Source: Streptomyces canus
GTDB taxonomy: Bacteria; Actinomycetota; Actinomycetes; Streptomycetales; Streptomycetaceae
Direction of reading: 5' to 3'
Length of the DNA: 64,000 bases
Assembly (NCBI RefSeq): GCF_030815415.1
Contig: NZ_JAUSWW010000001.1
Coordinates: forward strand, 4,464,001-4,528,000
The translations under genes were made by a program, and so were the position numbers. Numbering within the stretch: the first letter of the stretch is position 1; every line of letters begins with the position of its first letter. The notes under the pieces are model-generated. The model saw only the letters and a list, made by a program, of their open reading frames with translations, ran no database searches and was not told the DNA's origin. Below, one piece after another: positions 56,615-64,000 of this stretch.

Positions 56615-58068
56615 AGGCCGTATTCCTTCCAGCGTCGGTCGACCGTCGCCGCCGTCTCCGGGTCGGACAACACCATGTCGGGCCAGCCTCCGTCACGGGT
56701 GTAGCCCTCCTCGGGCCACTTCTTCGTCGCGTCGATCCCCGCCTTGCCGCCCCAGAACTGCTGGTAGGAGGCGTGGTCGAGATGGTCGACGGGGCCCTCG
56801 ACGACGGAGAGGTCGCGCGCGTAGTCGGTGTTGCCGAGCGCGCGCCACGCGACCTCGTGGAGGTCGTGGACATCGCAGTCGGAGTCGACCACCACGATCA
56901 GCTTGGTGAGGGACATCATGTGGGCACCCCAGATCGCGTGCATCACCTTCTGGGCGTGCTTGGGGTACTTCTTGTCGATCGAGACGATCGCGCAGTTGTG
57001 GAAGCCGCCCGCCTCGGGCAGGTGGTAGTCCACGATGTCCGGGACGATGATCTTCAGCAGGGGGAGGAAGAAGCGCTCCGTCGCCTTGCCCAGCGGGCCG
57101 TCCTCCGTCGGAGGCCTGCCCACCACGATCGACTGGAGCAACGGCCGCTTCCGCATCGTCACGCAGTCGATCTTCAGCGCCGGGAACGGCTCCTGCGGGG
57201 TGTAGAACCCCGTGTGGTCGCCGAAGGGGCCCTCGGGCAGCATCTCGCCCGGCTCCAGCCAGCCCTCGATCACGACCTCCGCCTGCGCCGGCACCTGGAG
57301 CGGCACCGTCTTGCAGTCGACCATCTCGATCCGCTTGCCCGCGAGGAAGCCGGCGAAGAGGTACTCGTCGATGTCGCCGGGCAGCGGCGCGGTGGAGGCG
57401 TACGACACGGCCGGCGGGCACCCGAAGGCGATCGCGACCGGGAGGCGCTCGCCCCGCCTCGCCGCGACCTGGTAGTGGTTGCGGCTGTCCTTGTGGATCT
57501 GCCAGTGCATGCCGATCGTGCGCTTGTCGTGGCGCTGGAGCCGGTACAGACCGAGGTTGCGGATCCCGGACTCCGGGTCCTTGGTGTGGGTCAGGCCGAG
57601 GTTGAAGAAGGAGCCGCCGTCCTGGGGCCAGGTGAAGAGGGCGGGGAGCTGGTAGAGGTCGACGTCGTCGCCGGTGAGGACGACCTCCTGCACCGGCGCG
57701 TCCCCGGACTTCACCTTCTTCGGCGGGACGTGCGTCATCGCGCCGAGCTTCCCGAAGGCCTCGCGCACGCCCACGAAGCCGTGCGGCAGCTCGGGCCGCA
57801 GCAGGCCGCCGATCTTCTCCGAGATCTCGGCGTACGACTTCAGACCCAGCGCCTTCAGCAGCCGGCGGTCGGTCCCGAAGACGTTCATCGCGAGGGGCAT
57901 CGCGGAGCCCTTCACGTTCTCGAAGAGCAGCGCCGGACCCCCGGACTTCTGCACCCGGTCGACGATCTCCCCGACCTCCAAGTACGGATCCACCTCGGCC
58001 TTGATGCGCTTGAGGTCGCCCTCGCGCTCCAGGGCCCTGAGCAGCGAGCGAAGATCGTCGTAAGCCAT
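56611..58068 (-). CDS. Menaquinone biosynthesis decarboxylase (UbiD family, SCO4490-type)
   Basis: This encodes 485 aa from ATG 58068 (MAYDDLRSLLRALEREGDLK). It has the UbiD core: prFMN-binding LGLYRLQRHDKRTIGMHW, the catalytic Glu region (AQAEVVIEGWLEPGEMLPEG then PFGDHTGFYTPQEPFPALKI) and the C-terminal VDSDCDVHDLHEVAWRALGN. It requires the prenyl-FMN made by the UbiX-like protein at 54226. In this pathway it removes the carboxylate of the prenylated naphthoate. The gene is coupled to mqnP. Confidence 0.92.
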   Translation of the reverse strand: MAYDDLRSLLRALEREGDLKRIKAEVDPYLEVGEIVDRVQKSGGPALLFENVKGSAMPLAMNVFGTDRRLLKALGLKSYAEISEKIGGLLRPELPHGFVGVREAFGKLGAMTHVPPKKVKSGDAPVQEVVLTGDDVDLYQLPALFTWPQDGGSFFNLGLTHTKDPESGIRNLGLYRLQRHDKRTIGMHWQIHKDSRNHYQVAARRGERLPVAIAFGCPPAVSYASTAPLPGDIDEYLFAGFLAGKRIEMVDCKTVPLQVPAQAEVVIEGWLEPGEMLPEGPFGDHTGFYTPQEPFPALKIDCVTMRKRPLLQSIVVGRPPTEDGPLGKATERFFLPLLKIIVPDIVDYHLPEAGGFHNCAIVSIDKKYPKHAQKVMHAIWGAHMMSLTKLIVVVDSDCDVHDLHEVAWRALGNTDYARDLSVVEGPVDHLDHASYQQFWGGKAGIDATKKWPEEGYTRDGGWPDMVLSDPETAATVDRRWKEYGL

Positions 58069-58155
58069 GGGGTCAAGTATCCCCGAGCGGCTACCCTGGG
58101 CCTGAACCCGGGGGCCGTGCCTCCGGCCCGTCGACCGTTTCGCTGGAGAGGACCC

Positions 58156-58476
58156 ATGCTCCGGGTGCTGATGTTCCTCGTCCCACTGGCGCTGAGCGTG
58201 TATACGTTCATCGACTGCATCAGCACGAAGGAGGAGGACGTCCGCCACATGCCCAAGCCGCTGTGGGCCATCCTCGTGCTGCTGTTCCCCCTCGTCGGCT
58301 CGATCTCGTGGCTGATCGCGGGCAAGAAGCGCAGTCCTGCGGCCGAGGGCTGGTCCGGTGTGCGGGAGCGCGGCGGGCGCGGCCAGTGGGTCGCCCCCGA
58401 CGACAACCCCGACTTCCTGAAGTCCCTCAACGAGGACAAGAAGGAGCGCGGCGAGGACGGCCCCAAGGAGGGCTGA
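58156..58476 (+). CDS. PLDc_N membrane protein
   Basis: This encodes 106 aa from ATG 58156, behind GGAGAGGA. Two spans flank a short loop (MFLVPLALSVYTFIDCISTK and MPKPLWAILVLLFPLVGSIS then WLIAGKK), the layout of the phospholipase-D N-terminal domain without a catalytic domain. The charged C-terminus is cytosolic. The stop overlaps the start of the following LysR gene (TGATG), so they are coupled. Confidence 0.85.
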   Translation: MLRVLMFLVPLALSVYTFIDCISTKEEDVRHMPKPLWAILVLLFPLVGSISWLIAGKKRSPAAEGWSGVRERGGRGQWVAPDDNPDFLKSLNEDKKERGEDGPKEG

Positions 58477-59384
58477 TGGAGCTGCGGCTGCTCGTCACCT
58501 TCGAGAAGGTCGCGACCGTCCTGAGCTTCACCCGGGCCGCGGCCGAGCTGAGCTACGCGCAGTCCAGCGTGACCAGCCAGATCCGCGCCCTGGAGGACTC
58601 CCTGGGCACCCCGCTGTTCGACCGGCTCGGCAGCCGCATCCGGCTGACGGAGGCCGGGGAGCGGCTGCTGCCGTACGCGCGGCAGATCATCGAGCTGAGC
58701 GCGGAGGCCCGCGCGGCGGTCGTCGACGCGGAGGAACCCTCGGGCACGCTCGCCGTCGGCACGATGGAGTCGCTGACCTCCTACCGGCTGCCGCCGCTCC
58801 TGGAGCTCTTCCACCACCGCCATCCCAAGGTCCGGCTCTCGCTGCGCACGACGCTGGGCGACGAGACCCGGCAAGCGCTGCGGCAGGGCACGTACGACGT
58901 GGGCTTCCTGATGGAGCCGGAGACCGAGCATCCGGGGCTGGAGAGCAGGGTGCTCGCGCCGGAGCCGCTGGTCCTGGTCGCCGCGCCCGGTCATCCCCTC
59001 GCCGTGAAGAGCCCCGCGCTCAAGACGGAGGACCTCACCGAGGTCCAGCTCGTCGGCACCGAACCCGGTTGCCCCTACCGCGACCTCTTCGAGTCCGAGC
59101 TCGTCCACCGCACCGGATCGCCGCCGCCCTTCATGGAGTTCGGCACGATCGAGGCGACCAAGCGGGGTGTGGCGGGCGGTCTCGGCGTGGCGCTGCTGCC
59201 CCGGGTGACGGTGGGCGCGGAGCTGGCGTCGGGGGTCTTGGTGGAGCTGCCGTGGGAGCCGCCGTTCCAGCTGTACACGCAGGTGGCGTGGCGGGCGGGG
59301 AAGCGCCTGCCACGCCATCTGACGCTGTTCATCGAGGCTGCGGTGCGACTGGTGCGGGAGCAGACGTCGTACGACGGGACGTGA
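58476..59384 (+). CDS. LysR-family regulator
   Basis: This encodes 302 aa from ATG 58476, coupled to the PLDc_N gene. The helix-turn-helix is LRLLVTFEKVATVLSFTRAA then AELSYAQSSVTSQIRALEDS; the effector domain begins GTLAVGTMESLTSYRLPPLL. Its 3' end overlaps the convergent EamA gene by 56 bp. It may regulate this exporter, but no binding site is obvious. Confidence 0.88.
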   Translation: MELRLLVTFEKVATVLSFTRAAAELSYAQSSVTSQIRALEDSLGTPLFDRLGSRIRLTEAGERLLPYARQIIELSAEARAAVVDAEEPSGTLAVGTMESLTSYRLPPLLELFHHRHPKVRLSLRTTLGDETRQALRQGTYDVGFLMEPETEHPGLESRVLAPEPLVLVAAPGHPLAVKSPALKTEDLTEVQLVGTEPGCPYRDLFESELVHRTGSPPPFMEFGTIEATKRGVAGGLGVALLPRVTVGAELASGVLVELPWEPPFQLYTQVAWRAGKRLPRHLTLFIEAAVRLVREQTSYDGT

Positions 59385-60270
59385 CGACCCGGGGGTTGCG
59401 GGCCAGCGTCACCTTGAGGCTCGCCAGCACGATCAGCGGGACGCCCAGCGCCTGCACGAGGCCGATGTGGTGGCCGTACACCGCCCAGTCCATGATCATC
59501 GCGACGGCCGGGTAGACGAAGGCGAGTACGGCGATCTTCGAGACCGGCAGCTGGGCGTAGGCGGCGTACATCAGGACGTACATGACGCCCGTGTGGATGA
59601 ACCCGAGCCCGACCAGCCAGCCCCAGTCCGCGCCCGTGCCGGCCATCGCGCCGAAGTCGGCGAAGGGGAGCAACAGAGGGATGCCGACGAGGACCTGGAC
59701 CAGGGCGATGAGGTGGGGGCGGACGCCGGTGATCCGCTTGGTGACCAGGGTGGACAGCCCGTAGAGGAGCGCGGCGAGCAACGCCTGCCCGACACCGAGG
59801 AGATAGGTGCCGCCGCTGGTGAAGTCCCCTGGCGTCACGCCGGATACGAGGGTCAGGCCCGCGAAGGCCAGGGCGATCCAGCCGACCTTGGCGGCCGTCA
59901 GCCGCTCGCGGAAGAGCAGGGCGCCCAGCAGCACGACGTAGAACGGCTGGGTGTGGTAAACCACCGTCGCGACGGAGATCGACGTGTTCTCGTACGACTG
60001 GAAGAGGAACACCCAGTTGAAGACGATGAACACCCCGCCCAGGACGGCGAGTCCGAGGGTGCGCGGGGTGAAGCCGTGGTCGCGGAGCCAGCCGCGGGCG
60101 ATGACATAGCCGCCGAGCGCGAGGGCGCCGAACAGGACGCGGAAGAAGACGACGTTGAACGGCGAGGCGCCCGACTCGACGACGAAGACGCCGAGGGTGC
60201 CGGACAGCACCATCGCGGTCGTCAGCTGGGCGATGCCCCTGGTCTCTGTGCCCTTGCTCTCTGAGGTCAT
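59329..60270 (-). CDS. EamA/DMT-superfamily exporter
   Basis: This 313-aa membrane protein with ten spans has two EamA repeats (LTTAMVLSGTLGVFVVESGA and LLGVGQALLAALLYGLSTLV), the AVVYHTQPFYVVLLGALLFR-type segment and a repeat-two LPVSKIAVLAFVYPAVAMIM. It is a drug/metabolite transporter of unknown substrate. It is divergent from the NCS1 permease gene and overlaps the LysR gene at its 3' end. Confidence 0.9.
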   Translation of the reverse strand: MTSESKGTETRGIAQLTTAMVLSGTLGVFVVESGASPFNVVFFRVLFGALALGGYVIARGWLRDHGFTPRTLGLAVLGGVFIVFNWVFLFQSYENTSISVATVVYHTQPFYVVLLGALLFRERLTAAKVGWIALAFAGLTLVSGVTPGDFTSGGTYLLGVGQALLAALLYGLSTLVTKRITGVRPHLIALVQVLVGIPLLLPFADFGAMAGTGADWGWLVGLGFIHTGVMYVLMYAAYAQLPVSKIAVLAFVYPAVAMIMDWAVYGHHIGLVQALGVPLIVLASLKVTLARNPRVVTSRRTTSAPAPVAPQPR

Positions 60271-60439
60271 GTCCCCGACGCTACGAGCGGGCATCGGTGC
60301 TGGTCCACGCGCCAGTGGGGCGTCCTGCCGATGCCCCCATCGGTCCCGCCGATGCGTGCAGGTTGTACGCCGGTGAGGCTTCCGAAGCGGACAGTGCGCC
60401 TCTGGGCCGCGACCGCCCGGAACCGGACACTTGGCTCGC

Positions 60440-61837
60440 ATGACGACTGCTCCGGCCGGGTCCGCCACGGCCATCGCCCCCGCATACGGTGACAAGGTCA
60501 TCGCCGTCGAGACGGCCGGCTCGGAACCGATCCCGGACTCCGAGCGCCACGGCGGCCCGCTCCAGCTGCTGTGGACGTGGGCCTCTCCGAACATCGAGTT
60601 CGCGACCGTCTACATCGGCGTGATCTCGGTCCTCTTCTTCGGCCTGAGCTTCTGGCAGGCAACCGCGGCCCTGCTCCTGGGCACGGCGCTGGGCGCGCTG
60701 ACGCACGGGATCCTGTCGCTGGACGGTCCGCGGTTCGGTGTTCCGCAGATGGCGATCGGCCGCTTCTCCTTCGGTTACCGGGGGAATCTGCTGCCGTCGG
60801 GGGTCAACGCCCTTGTCGCGGGCGTCGGTTGGTTCGCGGTGAACAGTGTGAGCGCGGCCTTCGCCCTGAACACGCTGACGGATCTGCGGCCGCTCCCCTC
60901 GCTGTTGATCGTGGTCGCGGCCGAGGTCGTGATCGGTTTCATCGGCCACAACTTCGTCCACGCCTTCGAGAAGTACGCCTTCCCGGCCCTGGCGGTGGTC
61001 TTCCTGCTGGCCGGGGTGTGGACCTTCAAGGAGGCCGACCTGGGCGGCTCCGGCGCGGGCGGCGGCATCGGCGGCTTCCTGCTGGCCTTCAGCACGGCCT
61101 GGGGTTACGCGGCGGGCTGGAACCCGGGCGCCTCGGACTACTCCCGCTATCTGCCGCGCACGGCGAACCGCTTCAAGACGGTCCTGTACCCGGCGGTCGG
61201 TCTCTTCGTGTCGATCGCGATCGTGTCGGTGATCGGCGCGGCCTCGGCGACGGTCGTCACCCCCGAGGGCGCCACCCCGACGGCCGCCTTCACCGGCCAT
61301 CTCCCGGGCTGGCTCAGTGACTTGGTGCTGCTGGCCATCATCCTGGGCGCGGTCTCCGCGAACGCCCTGAACGTCTACTCCTCGGCCATGTCGATCACCT
61401 CGCTGGGTCTGAAGCTCCCGCCGTGGCTCGGCCGCAGCGCCATCGTCGTGCTGTGCGGTCTCGCCGGTACGGCGGCGGCGTGGGCGTCGCTGGCGGACGC
61501 GGGGCACGCCTACGAGGCGTTCCTGCTGGTGATCGCGTACTGGGTGGGGCCGTGGCTCGGGGTGGTGCTGGTCGAGCGGTGGCGGCAGGCGCGGACGCCG
61601 GACGAGGTGCTGTCCGCGAGGATCGCCGACCGCACCTTCGCCAACTGGCCGGGTATCGCCGCCCTGTTGACCGGCATCGTGGTGTCCGTGCCGCTCTTCT
61701 CCAACCAGGAGAAGTACATCGGCTGGGTGCCGGAACGGTGGCCGTCGTTCGGTGACATCACCTGCCTGGTCGGGTTCGCGGTGAGCGCGGGGCTGTACGC
61801 GGTGCTGCGGCGGGCGGATCAGCCGACGTCGGCGTGA
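60440..61837 (+). CDS. NCS1-family purine/cytosine permease
   Basis: This encodes 465 aa from ATG 60440. Twelve membrane spans and family features are present: WTWASPNIEFATVYIGVISV, GVPQMAIGRFSFGYRGNLLP, and FSTAWGYAAGWNPGASDYSR followed by YLPR. It would import purines, cytosine or related nucleobases by Na+ or H+ symport. It is a single gene divergent from the EamA exporter. It overlaps the convergent gene at 61819 by 19 bp. Confidence 0.92.
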   Translation: MTTAPAGSATAIAPAYGDKVIAVETAGSEPIPDSERHGGPLQLLWTWASPNIEFATVYIGVISVLFFGLSFWQATAALLLGTALGALTHGILSLDGPRFGVPQMAIGRFSFGYRGNLLPSGVNALVAGVGWFAVNSVSAAFALNTLTDLRPLPSLLIVVAAEVVIGFIGHNFVHAFEKYAFPALAVVFLLAGVWTFKEADLGGSGAGGGIGGFLLAFSTAWGYAAGWNPGASDYSRYLPRTANRFKTVLYPAVGLFVSIAIVSVIGAASATVVTPEGATPTAAFTGHLPGWLSDLVLLAIILGAVSANALNVYSSAMSITSLGLKLPPWLGRSAIVVLCGLAGTAAAWASLADAGHAYEAFLLVIAYWVGPWLGVVLVERWRQARTPDEVLSARIADRTFANWPGIAALLTGIVVSVPLFSNQEKYIGWVPERWPSFGDITCLVGFAVSAGLYAVLRRADQPTSA

Positions 61838-62445
61838 GCCTGCTCAACGTGCTCCACCTTGATGTACCGGGGGCCGAACTCCTTCTTGACGAGCGGTTCG
61901 GCCTTTTTCGGGTCGTCGACGCCCACATGCACGAACCCCCGCTCGTCGACGCCGACTTCACGCAGCTGGAAGGTGCCGTCCCAGCGGTACATGTCCTCGC
62001 TGATCCGGTCGGCGAGGGCGTCGAGGGTCTTGCGGTCGACGTCTGCGGAGTGCAGCCGTAGCTTCACGCCCTTCTCGGCGGCGTCGCAGGCGGCCTTGTC
62101 GAAGGCGTCGGAGGGGATGCGCCAGATGTCGGCGGCGTTCTTGTCCTCGTCGACACCCATGCCGGTGTAGACGGCGGAGTGCTTGCCCGCGGCCAGCTTG
62201 TCGAGGCGGGCGAGGGTGCGCTCCAGCGGGGTCTCCTCGGCATCGGCGTCCGGGGGCGCCGGGACCGTGCCGACACACCGGTCCTCGGCCGGAGCGCCCG
62301 CCTTCTTGACCGAGACGCTTTCCCGGGGGGCGGCCGGCAGGCCGCCGTCGGTGTGCCCGGTCTCCATCTCGTCGATGTACAGGGCCGCCCCCACCACCAC
62401 ACCGGCAGTGGCGACGGCCGCCGCGATCCACCTGCGATTCGTCAT
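61819..62445 (-). CDS. Membrane-anchored hypothetical protein
   Basis: This encodes 208 aa from ATG 62445. A short basic start and one hydrophobic segment (WIAAAVATAGVVVGAALYID) form a signal anchor; the remainder is outside the membrane, with two Cys (DRCVGT and AACDAA) that could pair. The C-terminal domain (LRLHSADVDRKTLDALADRI, then VDERGFVHVGVDDPKKAEPL) looks like a small alpha-beta fold. It is downstream of the ArsR gene on the same strand. No family is recognised. Confidence 0.75.
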   Translation of the reverse strand: MTNRRWIAAAVATAGVVVGAALYIDEMETGHTDGGLPAAPRESVSVKKAGAPAEDRCVGTVPAPPDADAEETPLERTLARLDKLAAGKHSAVYTGMGVDEDKNAADIWRIPSDAFDKAACDAAEKGVKLRLHSADVDRKTLDALADRISEDMYRWDGTFQLREVGVDERGFVHVGVDDPKKAEPLVKKEFGPRYIKVEHVEQAHADVG

Positions 62446-62486
62446 GCCACTCTGACGCCGGAGCGGCCCAAATGGTTCACAACGGG

Positions 62487-62819
62487 TCAGGAAACGACAT
62501 CCTCGCGCAGAACCAGCGCCAGCAGCCCCGGGAACCGGGCGTCGAACTCCTCCCGCCGCAGCCGGTTGACCCGCCTGGGCCCCTCGTCGCGCTGCTCCAC
62601 GAGCCCGGCCGCGCGCAGCACCGCGAAGTGGTGGCTCTTGGCCGCCTTGCCGACGGGCACGTCGAAGGTGCCGCAGCTGCGCGACCAGTCGGCGGAGGCG
62701 GCGAGCTCCCGCACCAGTTGCACGCGTACGGGGTCGGCGAGCGCCGCGAGGGCGGTCAGGACGGGCACGTCGTCGGGGTGGGTGTGCTCGGGGGCGGCGC
62801 GATGACTGGTGGTGGCCAT
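62487..62819 (-). CDS. ArsR-family regulator
   Basis: This encodes 110 aa from ATG 62819. The winged helix is VLTALAALADPVRVQLVREL then VGKAAKSHHFAVLRAAGLVE, followed by the wing QRDEGPRRVNRLRREEF. There are no Cys pairs for metal sensing, so it is of the metal-independent type. It is divergent from the quinone oxidoreductase gene, with GAGTGTTC/GAACACTC sites between, and probably represses it and itself. Confidence 0.9.
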   Translation of the reverse strand: MATTSHRAAPEHTHPDDVPVLTALAALADPVRVQLVRELAASADWSRSCGTFDVPVGKAAKSHHFAVLRAAGLVEQRDEGPRRVNRLRREEFDARFPGLLALVLREDVVS

Positions 62820-62857
62820 GGTGAGTGGTCCTTCCGTGCGCCCCTTGCCGCTTGGCT

Positions 62858-62900
62858 GCTTGCCGAGTGGGTGCTTGCCGAGTGGGTGCTTGCAGAGTGT
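62858..62900 (+). repeat. 15-bp tandem repeat
   Basis: GCTTGCCGAGTGGGT occurs twice exactly (62858-62872, 62873-62887), followed by a third degenerate copy that ends in the first GAGTGTTC site. Confidence 0.85.
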
Positions 62901-62948
62901 TCGATGAAAACCATACACTCGTGAGTGTTCGCTTTTCATTGAACACTC
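62895..62948. promoter_or_regulatory. Multi-site operator for ArsR
   Basis: GAGTGTTC (62895-62902), its partial complement ACACTC (62915-62920), GAGTGTTC (62923-62930) and GAACACTC (62941-62948) form a perfect dyad with a 10-bp spacer plus an imperfect second dyad, 18-71 bp before the oxidoreductase start. Confidence 0.8.
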
Positions 62949-62965
62949 TCCGGACGAGGTGTGGC

Positions 62966-63940
62966 ATGCGCGCGGTCGAGATCCAGGAACACGGCGGTCC
63001 CGAGGTCCTCGAGGTCGTCGAGGTGGACGTCCCCGAGCCCGGCCCCGGGCAGGTGAGCGTCGACGTGGCGTACGCCGGGATCAACTTCGCCGACCTGAAG
63101 GCGAGGGAGACCGGGTACCGGGTGCCGTCGCTGCCCTTCCGGCCAGGCCTCGAGATCTCCGGACACGTGCGGGCCCTCGGCGCGGGCGTCACGGGGCTCA
63201 CCGTCGGCCAGGAGGTCGCCGCACTGACCGCCGGCGGCGCCTACGCCGAGGTCGCCGTCGCGGAGGCGGCCACCGTCTTCCCGGTCCCCTCCGGCGTCGG
63301 CCTGCGCACCGCCGCGACCCTGCCGACCGTACTGCCGACGTCGTACGCGCTCATCCACTCCGCGGGCCGGCTCCAGCCCGGCGAGACGGTCCTCGCGCAG
63401 GGCGCCGCCGGGGGCGTCGGAACGGTCGCGGGCCGACTGGCGAAGGCGGCCGGGGCCACCGTCCTGGGGGTCGTGTCGAGCGCGGGGAAGGCCGCGTTCG
63501 CGAAGGAGCACGGCTCCTACGACGAGGTCTTCGTCGGCGACTTCGAGAAGGCCGTACAGGAATCCACCCACGGCCGCGGCGTCGACCTCGCCCTCGACCC
63601 CGTCGGCGGCGACACCTTCCGCGCCTCACTCGCCGCCCTCGCCCCCTTCGGGCGCCTCGTCTCCTTCGGCAACGCAAGCGGCGCGGCGCCATGGAGCGTC
63701 GGGCAGCCCGAACTGTTCCCGTACGGCGTGAGCGTCGGCGGCTTCTCCATCCTCACCCTCGCCCGGACCGCACCCGACGAGCTGCGGACACTCACCGAGC
63801 GGGCCTTCGCGAAGGTCGCCGACGGGACCGTCACGCTCCCCGTCACCGCCGAGTTCGACCTGGCCGAGGCGGCGGAGGCGCACCGGCTGATGGGGGCACG
63901 GACGAGCACGGGCAAGCTGCTACTGCGGGTGAACGGCTAG
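62966..63940 (+). CDS. Zinc-free quinone oxidoreductase (MDR family)
   Basis: This encodes 324 aa from ATG 62966. N-terminal MRAVEIQEHGGPEVLEVVEV and the cofactor motif LAQGAAGGVGTVAGRLAKAA identify an NADPH:quinone oxidoreductase of the medium-chain dehydrogenase family; zinc ligands are absent. It reduces quinones or enones in the cytosol with NADPH. Control by the divergent ArsR protein fits an oxidative or electrophile response. Nothing is recognised in the last 60 bases of the window. Confidence 0.92.
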   Translation: MRAVEIQEHGGPEVLEVVEVDVPEPGPGQVSVDVAYAGINFADLKARETGYRVPSLPFRPGLEISGHVRALGAGVTGLTVGQEVAALTAGGAYAEVAVAEAATVFPVPSGVGLRTAATLPTVLPTSYALIHSAGRLQPGETVLAQGAAGGVGTVAGRLAKAAGATVLGVVSSAGKAAFAKEHGSYDEVFVGDFEKAVQESTHGRGVDLALDPVGGDTFRASLAALAPFGRLVSFGNASGAAPWSVGQPELFPYGVSVGGFSILTLARTAPDELRTLTERAFAKVADGTVTLPVTAEFDLAEAAEAHRLMGARTSTGKLLLRVNG

Positions 63941-64000
63941 ATCCTGGCGGAGCGCTGGGAGCTTCGCCCCGCGCAGGCCGTCGCCGCCACCCCGTTGAAC

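Noticed and set aside
62825..62965. Longer start for the quinone oxidoreductase
   Set aside because: The added residues (CRVGACRVGACRV) come from the 15-bp tandem repeat and the operator, not from a protein domain.

Overview
The window is chromosomal DNA of a Streptomyces or very close relative. The evidence is the very high GC with strong GC bias at third codon positions, the many GTG starts, the futalosine menaquinone genes, a WhiJ/DUF397/RsbW-like regulatory trio, and a short cold-shock gene next to mqnA. From memory, the gene order from about 21.6 kb to 58 kb matches the S. coelicolor SCO4490-SCO4508 neighbourhood; I could not check this.

Layout. (1) 1-12.4 kb: secreted and membrane proteins of unknown role, an Rpn-like PD-(D/E)XK protein, an ExeM/NucH-type extracellular nuclease, and an AT-richer insert (about 9.65-10.0 kb) with orphan genes and a DUF1963-like protein. 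A small gene at 5.8-6.2 kb is broken by a dispersed repeat. (2) 12.1-13.2 kb: a GntR regulator divergent from two small proteins across a perfect 12-bp inverted repeat. (3) 13.4-28.6 kb: a type VII-like secretion island. It has a lipoprotein, a secreted protein, a chimeric WXG100 remnant, two related cytosolic proteins, a 464-aa secretion-signal/effector-like protein, two small ESX-like proteins, a TnpB element inserted in the middle, an FHA-FtsK (EssC-like) ATPase and, convergent to it, a transmembrane Ser/Thr kinase with a PQQ propeller. (4) 28.8-38.4 kb: mqnA, a cold-shock gene, an XRE-cupin regulator with azlCD, a methyltransferase, a Tat-exported KstD-like steroid dehydrogenase, a DUF6817/LysR pair and an FG-GAP protein. 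(5) 38.5-44.2 kb: the RsbW-like/XRE/DUF397 trio, a NACHT-HEAT NLR-like ATPase and an apparently leaderless toxin-antitoxin pair. (6) 44.3-51.6 kb: a fatty-acid module (acyl-CoA synthetase, thiolase, FabG4-type reductase, MaoC-like hydratase, TetR) and a 92-bp MITE. (7) 51.7-58.1 kb: UdgX, MqnE, Lrp, UbiX, a rhomboid-like protein, MqnP (UbiA) and a UbiD-like decarboxylase. (8) 58.2-64 kb: a LysR gene, an EamA exporter, an NCS1 permease, and an ArsR gene divergent from a quinone oxidoreductase across a multi-site operator.

The part most likely to be new is region 3. The ATPase has the FHA-first architecture of Firmicutes EssC, yet it sits in an actinomycete beside WXG-like substrates and an active kinase, with no other core secretion gene in view. 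A second point is the NACHT-HEAT protein packed against a TA module. No tRNA, rRNA or CRISPR array was seen.
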